Position numbers and translations under genes: made by a program. The notes below the pieces were generated by a model, which was not told where the DNA came from, did not search any database, and worked only from the letters and a program-made list of their open reading frames with translations. From contig JADGEJ010000033.1 in NCBI GenBank assembly GCA_016744435.1, positions 1 through 39,340 of the forward strand: DNA of 39,340 bases. The letters are read 5' to 3'. Source of the DNA: Lentibacter sp. Lineage in GTDB: Bacteria; Pseudomonadota; Alphaproteobacteria; Rhodobacterales; Rhodobacteraceae. This document shows positions 33,875 through 39,340 of this stretch, piece by piece (position 1 is the first letter of the stretch; every line of letters begins with the position of its first letter).

Positions 33875-34447
33875 CTAGTCCTGTCGTTCAAGCGTTGTCT
33901 CGTTGCGCGCAGGCTCTTCGCGTGGCGGGCGGCCGATCACATCCTTGAGGTCTGACAACTCGATAAAGTTGTCGACTTGGCGCCGCAGTTCATCGGCGAT
34001 CATCGGCGGCTGGCTGCGGATGGTTGAAACAACCGAAACGCGCACACCTTGGCGCTGCAGGCTTTCCACAAGCGGCCTAAAGTCGCCATCGCCCGAAAAG
34101 ATCACGATGTGGTCAACATGCGGCGCAAGTTCCATCGCGTCGACGGCAAGCTCTATGTCCATGTTGCCCTTCACCTTGCGGCGGCCCATCGAGTCGGTGA
34201 ACTCTTTGGCGGGCTTCGTGACCATGTTGAAACCGTTGTAGTGCAACCAGTCAACCAGCGGGCGAATCGGCGAATACTCATCGTTTTCAAGCAGGGCTGT
34301 GTAGTAAAACGCGCGCAAAAGCTTGCCGCGGCGCATAAATTCGCTGCGCAAAAGCTTATAGTCAATGTCAAACCCAAGCGCCCTTGCAGCGGAATAGAGG
34401 TTTGCACCATCGATGAACAGCGCGAGCCGTTCGTCTTTGTAAAACAT
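33875..34447 (-). CDS. LabA-like NYN domain protein (putative PIN-fold ribonuclease)
   Basis: A 190-residue protein of the NYN/LabA (DUF88) family, PIN-like nucleases that use clustered aspartates to bind metal. The aspartates are at D13 (ALFIDGANLY), D97 and D103 (KGNMDIELAVDAM) and D120/D122 (IFSGDGDFRPLVE), so the site is complete. NYN proteins are thought to act on RNA; bacterial LabA roles are mostly undefined. The last 25 residues are polar and probably disordered. It is divergent from folK with about 140 bp between, monocistronic, and ends at a strong terminator. Confidence 0.92.
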   Translation of the reverse strand: MFYKDERLALFIDGANLYSAARALGFDIDYKLLRSEFMRRGKLLRAFYYTALLENDEYSPIRPLVDWLHYNGFNMVTKPAKEFTDSMGRRKVKGNMDIELAVDAMELAPHVDHIVIFSGDGDFRPLVESLQRQGVRVSVVSTIRSQPPMIADELRRQVDNFIELSDLKDVIGRPPREEPARNETTLERQD

Positions 34448-34588
34448 CGGTGTTCTTCCTTTTATATAGCCTCAAAAATTATCCGCATGAGTGGCAATCA
34501 GTGGTTTACGGAGGGGCGAGGCTCGTTCAGAGGAGGTAGTGCTAAATAAAATACCGTTCAAGCTTATAGGTGTGTCAGCGGAAAGGAT

Positions 34589-35164
34589 ATGGTTTTGATT
34601 GAAAAAGAGCAAATTTTCCTAGTGGCACTTGGCGGAAACCTGTCTTCAGGTGTTGGGCCGCCGGAGGTGACGTTGCGACAGGCTCTGAGGCGGTTTGAGC
34701 ACTTTGGCCTGAATGTCGACTCAGTGAGCCGTTTTTACAAAACGCCATGCTTTCCCGCAGGGGCCGGGCCCGACTACGTCAATGCGGCAGTAAAGCTGCG
34801 CGCGCACCGCACACCAGAGCAGGTACTTGCGGCGCTGCACGCCATCGAAGCCGAGTTTGGCCGCGAGCGCGTACAACGCTGGGGGATGCGCAGCCTCGAT
34901 CTTGATTTGCTGGCGACGGGTGATGCCGTCTTGCCCGACTTGGACAGCTATCTTCAGTGGCAAAACCTACCGCTTGATGAGCAGAAAAAACAGGCTCCAG
35001 AGGTGCTGGTCTTGCCGCATCCACGCCTAAGCGAACGGGGCTTCGTCTTGGTTCCATTGGCTGACATCGCCCCGGACTGGCGCCACCCTGTTTTGGGGCA
35101 AACTGTGATCGGGATGCTAAAAGCCTTGCCAGAGGCTGAAAAACAAGCCGTGAAACCGCTTTAA
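34589..35164 (+). CDS. folK: 2-amino-4-hydroxy-6-hydroxymethyldihydropteridine pyrophosphokinase
   Basis: HPPK transfers pyrophosphate from ATP to hydroxymethyl-dihydropterin in folate synthesis. In its 191 residues the family signatures are LVALGGNLSSG near 10, SRFYKTPCFPAGAGPDYVNAAVKL near 48, the metal/ATP motif RWGMRSLDLDLLATGD near 93 (the usual GPRTLDLD is slightly altered) and LPHPRLSERGFVLVPLADIAP near 145. GGAAAGGAT precedes the ATG. Most roseobacters keep folK apart from folP/folB, as here; rpoZ follows after 75 bp. Confidence 0.93.
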   Translation: MVLIEKEQIFLVALGGNLSSGVGPPEVTLRQALRRFEHFGLNVDSVSRFYKTPCFPAGAGPDYVNAAVKLRAHRTPEQVLAALHAIEAEFGRERVQRWGMRSLDLDLLATGDAVLPDLDSYLQWQNLPLDEQKKQAPEVLVLPHPRLSERGFVLVPLADIAPDWRHPVLGQTVIGMLKALPEAEKQAVKPL

Positions 35165-35178
35165 ACGCCTTTTTCGCC

Positions 35179-35207
35179 TTGTGTTTCGCGCGATTGCAGC
35201 CTAAATA
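35179..35207 (+). promoter_or_regulatory. Possible sigma-70 promoter of rpoZ
   Basis: TTGTGT (35179-35184) and TAAATA (35202-35207) are separated by 17 bp and end 32 bp before the rpoZ start. The match is only partial. Confidence 0.3.
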
Positions 35208-35239
35208 CCAGCCTTCACAAGACAGATCTGGAGTGTCCC

Positions 35240-35593
35240 ATGGCCCGCGTTACAGTTGAAGATTGCGTTGATAAAGTTCCCAACCGGTTCGAGCTTGTCA
35301 TGCTTGCGGCCCACCGTGCGCGCGAGATTTCTGCTGGTGCAGCCCTGACCGTCGAGCGCGACAACGACAAAAACCCTGTCGTGTCGCTGCGCGAAATCGC
35401 CGATGAGACACAGTCTGCCGATGATCTGCGCGAGCGCCTTATCGAATCAAACCAGACTCAGATCGAAGTTGATGAGCCTGAAGACGACGCAATGGCGCTT
35501 CTTATGGGTGCTGAGGCCGATAAACCTGCCGAGGACGACATGTCTGAAGAGCAGCTTTTGCGCCAGTTGATGGAAGCTCAAGGCCAGGGCTAA
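35240..35593 (+). CDS. rpoZ: DNA-directed RNA polymerase omega subunit
   Basis: The omega subunit assists assembly of beta-prime and mediates part of the ppGpp response. The 117 residues begin with the conserved [29 protein letters not shown]. The acidic C-terminal tail ([23 protein letters not shown]) is the longer alphaproteobacterial version. GGAG lies eight bases upstream of the ATG. It is 22 bp from rsh, a classic rpoZ-spoT pairing joining the alarmone synthetase with a polymerase subunit that helps form a ppGpp site. Confidence 0.97.
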   Translation: MARVTVEDCVDKVPNRFELVMLAAHRAREISAGAALTVERDNDKNPVVSLREIADETQSADDLRERLIESNQTQIEVDEPEDDAMALLMGAEADKPAEDDMSEEQLLRQLMEAQGQG

Positions 35594-35615
35594 GCCCCAG
35601 TAAAGGTGCTCTCGG

Positions 35616-37787
35616 ATGATCCCAGTCGACGAACTGATCGGTCTCGTCCGCGCCTATAACCCCGAGACAAACGAAGCGCTTGTGCGCAAGGCCTATGCCT
35701 ATGGGCTGGCCTCGCATGAGGGCCAGTTCCGCCATTCTGGCGAGCCTTACTTCTCCCACCCGATAGAAGTTGCCGCGATTCTGGCCGAGCAACGGCTGGA
35801 TGATTTGGCGATCATCACAGCGCTTTTGCATGACACGATCGAAGACACGAGCACCTCTTACGAAGAGGTGAGCGAGATGTTCGGCGAGGAGGTCGCCGAC
35901 TTGGTTGACGGCGTGACCAAGCTCACCAACCTCCAGCTGAGCTCAACCGAGACAAAGCAGGCCGAGAACTTCCGCAAACTGTTTATCGCCATGTCGCGCG
36001 ATTTGCGTGTTATCCTCGTCAAGCTGGCTGACCGATTGCACAACATGCGCACCATCAAGGCGATGCGCCCCGAAAAACAGGGCCAAAAGGCGCGCGAAAC
36101 CATGGACATCTACGCGCCGCTCGCCGGCCGGATGGGCATGCAGTGGATGCGTGAGGAGCTTGAAGACCTCGCCTTCAAGGTCCTCAATCCTGAAGGCCGC
36201 GCCAGTATCATGCGGCGGTTCATTACGCTGCAAAACGAGACTGACGATGTGATCGGACGGATCACCACAGACATGCACCAAGAGCTTGAGCGTGCTGACA
36301 TTGATGTTCAGATCATTGGCCGTGCGAAAAAGCCCTATTCTATCTGGCGTAAAATGCAGGAAAAAGAGCTCGCTTTCTCGCGGCTCTCCGACATTTATGG
36401 CTTTCGCATCATCGCCAAGAACGAAGCCGATTGTTACCGCGTTCTGGGGGTTATCCACCAGCGTTGGCGGGCTGTTCCCGGCCGTTTCAAAGACTATATC
36501 AGCCAGCCAAAAACCAACGGCTACCGCTCGATCCACACCACAGTTTCAGGCCGCGATGGCAAGCGCGTTGAGGTGCAAATCCGCACACAACAGATGCACG
36601 ACGTCGCCGAAACCGGCGTAGCAGCGCATTGGTCTTACCGTGAGGGCGTGCGCAGCCAGAACCCCTTCGCCGTTGACCCGGTAAAGTGGGTGTCGGGCTT
36701 GACCGAGCAGTTTGACGACGAGGTTGACCACGACGCCTTTCTCGAAGCTGTCAAACTTGAGATGTATGCTGACCAAGTGTTCTGTTTCTCGCCCAAGGGC
36801 GACGTTATCAAGCTGCCGCGTGGCGCAACGCCACTGGACTTTGCCTATGCGATCCACACCCGCATCGGCCACGCTTGTGTTGGTGCCAAGATCGACCATA
36901 TGCGCGTGCCGCTCTGGACGCGGATCAGGAACGGCCAGTCTGTCGAGATCATCACTGCCGAGGGCCAAAGCCCGCAAGCGACATGGCTTGATATCGCCGT
37001 CACCGGCAAAGCCAAAACCGCAATCAGGCGGGCGCTGCGCGAGGTCGATCGGGGCCGCTATATTAAACTTGGGCGCGAGATTGCCCGCGCTGCATTTGAG
37101 CATGTCGGCAAAAAGTCAACCGACAAAGTCATTGAAAACGCAGCAAAAAAACTGCGCTTGGAAGATGGCGACGAGCTGCTGGCGCGCCTTGGTAGCGCCG
37201 AGATCGTTTCACGCTCGGTCGTGCAGGCTGTCTACCCTGATCTGATCGAAGACGAGGCAGAAGCTGTCGAGGCCTCCGGTGCTGTGATCGGCCTTGGGCC
37301 TGATCAACATTTTGACCGTGCCCCCTGCTGCCAGCCACTGCCGGGCGAGAGAATTGTCGGCATCACCTACCGCGGCAAAGGCGTCGTTGTGCACGCGATC
37401 AACTGCGAAAACCTCAGCCACTATGAAGAGCAACCCGAGCGCTGGCTTGATCTGGGCTGGCAAGACGGCAAGCATCCTGCGATCTATTCGGTGACGCTTG
37501 AGCTGACCATCGGAAACGACGCAGGCGTACTGGGACGAATTTGCACATTGATCGGAGAGCAGAAGGCCAATATCTCGGACTTGAGATTTCTGGATCGCAA
37601 ACCGGACTTTTACAAATTGCTGGTAGACATTGACCTAAGTGACGCCGAACATCTGCATGCTTTGACTTCAACTCTTGAGGCGGAAAATGATGTTGCTGTC
37701 CTTAAACGCCACAGCGAGCCAACGCGAGGCTTGCAAGGCCACAACACAACCGCCCCGCAAGAGGGCCAGAACGGAACGGAAAGATAA
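35616..37787 (+). CDS. rsh: Bifunctional (p)ppGpp synthetase/hydrolase
   Basis: The RelA/SpoT homologue controls the stringent response. The 723 residues contain the HD hydrolase domain (FSHPIEVA with H48; LLHDTIEDT with HDxxED at 72-77), the synthetase domain (RAKKPYSIWRKMQ near 236; YGFRI; RFKDYISQPKTNGYRSIH), a TGS domain (VFCFSPKGDVIKLPRGATPLDFAYAIHT near 386), a zinc-finger-like region (APCCQP) and a C-terminal ACT domain. The RFKD motif and intact HD site point to a dual-function enzyme, as in the single Rsh of alphaproteobacteria. The gene lies between rpoZ (22 bp) and a DUF2062 gene (12 bp), so these are cotranscribed. Confidence 0.97.
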   Translation: MIPVDELIGLVRAYNPETNEALVRKAYAYGLASHEGQFRHSGEPYFSHPIEVAAILAEQRLDDLAIITALLHDTIEDTSTSYEEVSEMFGEEVADLVDGVTKLTNLQLSSTETKQAENFRKLFIAMSRDLRVILVKLADRLHNMRTIKAMRPEKQGQKARETMDIYAPLAGRMGMQWMREELEDLAFKVLNPEGRASIMRRFITLQNETDDVIGRITTDMHQELERADIDVQIIGRAKKPYSIWRKMQEKELAFSRLSDIYGFRIIAKNEADCYRVLGVIHQRWRAVPGRFKDYISQPKTNGYRSIHTTVSGRDGKRVEVQIRTQQMHDVAETGVAAHWSYREGVRSQNPFAVDPVKWVSGLTEQFDDEVDHDAFLEAVKLEMYADQVFCFSPKGDVIKLPRGATPLDFAYAIHTRIGHACVGAKIDHMRVPLWTRIRNGQSVEIITAEGQSPQATWLDIAVTGKAKTAIRRALREVDRGRYIKLGREIARAAFEHVGKKSTDKVIENAAKKLRLEDGDELLARLGSAEIVSRSVVQAVYPDLIEDEAEAVEASGAVIGLGPDQHFDRAPCCQPLPGERIVGITYRGKGVVVHAINCENLSHYEEQPERWLDLGWQDGKHPAIYSVTLELTIGNDAGVLGRICTLIGEQKANISDLRFLDRKPDFYKLLVDIDLSDAEHLHALTSTLEAENDVAVLKRHSEPTRGLQGHNTTAPQEGQNGTER

Positions 37788-37799
37788 GGCAGGCAACTC

Positions 37800-38432
37800 G
37801 TGGTGTTTAAGAGGCGCGATAAAAGATCCTGGTGGAAAGCTGCCGTGGACTTTGTCTACCCGAAAGGGGGATGGGGCCGCGCCTTTCGCTATGTGAAGCA
37901 CCGGTTGCACCGCCTGCCCGACCCGCCGCACAAAATTTCTCGTGGCATTTGGGCAGGGGTGTTTACCACCTTCACGCCATTTTACGGGCTGCACTTTCTG
38001 ATCGCGGCACTGATAGCCGTGCTGATGCAAGGCAATATCATTGCCGCCTTGCTTGCGACGTTCTTTGGCAACCCGCTGACATATATCCCGATCGCCGTAG
38101 TGGCGTTGAAAACGGGCCACTGGTTGCTGGGTACGGAATTTGAAGTTGCGGATCAGCGGCTCGATGAGAAGTTCGCCGATGCTTGGTCTGACCTTTGGCA
38201 CAACTTCATGGCCATTTTCACCGATGATGTCGCCGATTGGCACGGGCTGTCTGTCTTTTTTGATGAAGTTTTCTACCCCTATATGATCGGGGGGATCCTG
38301 CCGGGAATCGTTGTTTCTTCTATCTGCTATTATCTCGCAGTGCCGGTGATCAGGTTTTACCAAAACCGTCGCAAAGGGCGGATCAAAGAGAAGTTGGCCA
38401 AGCTGCGTAAGAAAAAGACCGATGAAACCTAG
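37800..38432 (+). CDS. DUF2062 family membrane protein
   Basis: A 210-residue inner-membrane protein of the DUF2062 family. A basic N-terminus (FKRRDKRSWWK) leads to a segment GIWAGVFTTFTPFYGLHFLIAALIAVLM near 49 and the family motif FFGNPLTYIPIAVVALKTGHWLL near 88. A charged soluble loop follows, and then a last membrane helix (MIGGILPGIVVSSICYYLAVPV) and a lysine-rich tail. The function is unknown. The GTG start has AAGGCAGG nearby. It lies 12 bp after rsh and upstream of pdxJ, a position common in Rhodobacteraceae. Confidence 0.88.
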   Translation: MVFKRRDKRSWWKAAVDFVYPKGGWGRAFRYVKHRLHRLPDPPHKISRGIWAGVFTTFTPFYGLHFLIAALIAVLMQGNIIAALLATFFGNPLTYIPIAVVALKTGHWLLGTEFEVADQRLDEKFADAWSDLWHNFMAIFTDDVADWHGLSVFFDEVFYPYMIGGILPGIVVSSICYYLAVPVIRFYQNRRKGRIKEKLAKLRKKKTDET

Positions 38433-38539
38433 CGACAGGCTCCCCCAAGATACTTGCCCTATGAGGAAAAGATGGGCTTGCGGCAAAATTTGATCAAAAT
38501 ACTGTAAGAGCTAGCGATTCGTCTATTTGGAGGCCCGAA

Positions 38540-39292
38540 ATGACACATCTGGGGAAGCTGCGCCTTGGCGTGAATATTGACCATGTGGCAACCGTGCGCA
38601 ATGCACGTGGCAGCGCCTATCCGGACCCGGTGCGCGCCGCCAAGCTGGCTGAAGAGGCTGGAGCAGATGGCATAACAGCGCATTTGCGCGAAGACCGTCG
38701 GCACATTCGTGACGCTGATATCGACGGCTTGATGCTGTCGTTAAGCACGCCTTTGAACTTCGAGATGGCCGCCACCGAAGAGATGCAAGAGATCGCCCTT
38801 AGCCACAAGCCGCATGCTGTGTGCATCGTTCCGGAAAAGCGCGAGGAGCGCACAACTGAGGGAGGCTTGGATGTCGCTTCAGACGACAACCGGCTGGCTG
38901 GTTTTATCGCGCCGATGCGCGAGGCAGGCTGCAGGATTTCGCTATTTATCGGCCATGAGGAGGCGCAAATCAGAGCCGCCGCGCGGATTGGCGCGGAAGT
39001 TGTTGAGCTACACACTGGCGCCTATTGCGACTACCACTATGAGGGCGACTTCGCCAAGCGCGACACTGAGCTTGCTGCTCTGTGTGAAGGCGCGGCACTG
39101 GCGCATTCGCTCGGCCTTGAAGTACATGCAGGCCACGGGCTGACCTATGAAACAGTGCAGCCTATTGCTGCGATGCCCGAAGTGCGCGAGCTCAACATCG
39201 GCCATTTCCTGATGGCGGAATCGCTGTTTGTCGGCATGGTTCCCGCGATTGCCGAGATGCGGCGTTTGATGGATGAGGCGCGCGATGATTGA
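38540..39292 (+). CDS. pdxJ: Pyridoxine 5'-phosphate synthase
   Basis: Condenses 1-deoxyxylulose-5-phosphate with 3-amino-2-oxopropyl phosphate, the last ring-forming step of DXP-dependent vitamin B6 synthesis. The 250-residue TIM-barrel protein shows [16 protein letters not shown] near 10, [14 protein letters not shown] near 44, the catalytic Glu/His region [20 protein letters not shown] near 92, [12 protein letters not shown] near 155 and [10 protein letters not shown] near 194. GGAGG precedes the ATG. It shares deoxyxylulose phosphate with the MEP pathway that ends at IspH. Confidence 0.97.
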   Translation: MTHLGKLRLGVNIDHVATVRNARGSAYPDPVRAAKLAEEAGADGITAHLREDRRHIRDADIDGLMLSLSTPLNFEMAATEEMQEIALSHKPHAVCIVPEKREERTTEGGLDVASDDNRLAGFIAPMREAGCRISLFIGHEEAQIRAAARIGAEVVELHTGAYCDYHYEGDFAKRDTELAALCEGAALAHSLGLEVHAGHGLTYETVQPIAAMPEVRELNIGHFLMAESLFVGMVPAIAEMRRLMDEARDD

Positions 39293-39335
39293 GCTGAACA
39301 ATGTGGTGCCAGACGTGCGGGACGCCCCGACATGA
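39285..39335 (+). CDS. Possible 16-codon coupling ORF between pdxJ and acpS
   Basis: An ATG overlapping the pdxJ end by eight bases, with GAGG seven bases upstream, opens a 16-codon frame ([16 protein letters not shown]) whose TGA overlaps the next ATG as ATGA. It could serve translational coupling from pdxJ to acpS, or be the remnant of a longer gene. It is too short for coding statistics. Confidence 0.3.
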   Translation: MIELNNVVPDVRDAPT

Positions 39336-39340
39336 TCCTG
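39332..39340 (+). CDS. acpS: Start of holo-[acyl-carrier-protein] synthase (cut by window end)
   Basis: Only three codons, M-I-L, are inside the window. They match the usual AcpS beginning MILGIGTD. acpS directly after pdxJ is a widespread arrangement in alphaproteobacteria. The call rests on synteny and is tentative. Confidence 0.4.

Noticed and set aside
34531-34541. Strong AGGAGGT in front of a GTG, 19-codon frame upstream of folK
   Set aside because: The GTG is only two bases after the ribosome site, too close for initiation; no better start follows.
37668-38486. 272-codon minus-strand frame
   Set aside because: Opposite to the DUF2062 gene and the rsh end; His/Arg-rich composition typical of a shadow.

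Overview
The window looks like ordinary chromosome from a marine alphaproteobacterium of the Rhodobacteraceae (Roseobacter group). The evidence is high-GC codon use, the order rpoZ - rsh - DUF2062 - pdxJ - (acpS), two adjacent peptide deformylase genes in front of fmt, a DUF6473 protein, a LabA/NYN protein beside folK, and PrpE, MaeB, PatB and Smc proteins of the lengths usual for that family. I see no rRNA, tRNA, CRISPR array, prophage or insertion sequence. Thirty-eight protein-coding genes are called; the two at the ends are cut by the window.

Layout. 1-8.4 kb: a truncated class V aminotransferase (-), a 525-bp non-coding stretch, a small Cys-rich ORF (+), glyA (-) divergent from nadK (+), an endonuclease/exonuclease/phosphatase-fold protein (+), a MOFRL glycerate 2-kinase (+), and a class II HMG-CoA reductase mvaA (-). 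8.4-12.8 kb: propionyl-CoA synthetase prpE and malic enzyme maeB (-). 12.9-16.5 kb: a nucleoside-salvage operon cdd-deoA-deoB-upp (+). 16.6-20.2 kb: a secreted SPOR protein, a small membrane protein, an alpha/beta hydrolase and a DUF6473 protein. 20.3-28.8 kb: 3-hydroxybutyryl-CoA dehydrogenase (+), a LysR regulator (-), smc (-), a glutathionyl-hydroquinone-reductase-like protein (-), a small unknown protein (+) and PatB-type C-S lyase (-). 28.9-31.1 kb: def-def2-fmt (+) and a small GlsB/YeaQ-like membrane protein (+). 31.1-34.4 kb: an overlapping minus-strand operon ispH-methyltransferase-rnhA-TRIC channel and a NYN protein. 34.6 kb to the end: folK, rpoZ, rsh, DUF2062, pdxJ and the first codons of acpS (+).

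Functional links. Several genes handle short-chain acyl-CoA and C3/C4 carbon: prpE, maeB, mvaA, the 3-hydroxybutyryl-CoA dehydrogenase, glyA and the glycerate kinase. This suits a bacterium living on propionate or acrylate, mevalonate or leucine products, and one-carbon or glycine compounds. ispH shows that isoprenoids come from the MEP pathway, so the HMG-CoA reductase is most likely catabolic.

The most unusual signal is a 72-bp intergenic repeat present twice (about 85% identical, no gaps). Both copies lie in gaps between convergent genes, in the sense orientation just downstream of mvaA and of the 3-hydroxybutyryl-CoA dehydrogenase gene. Other points for follow-up are a 22-bp perfect palindrome between maeB and cdd, a GCAAA-type motif cluster in front of prpE, three complementary segments in front of the glycerate kinase, repeated GTTTCCTATTGG-type sites between glyA and nadK, a deformylase paralogue that has lost its catalytic residues, and the 95-residue Cys-rich ORF.
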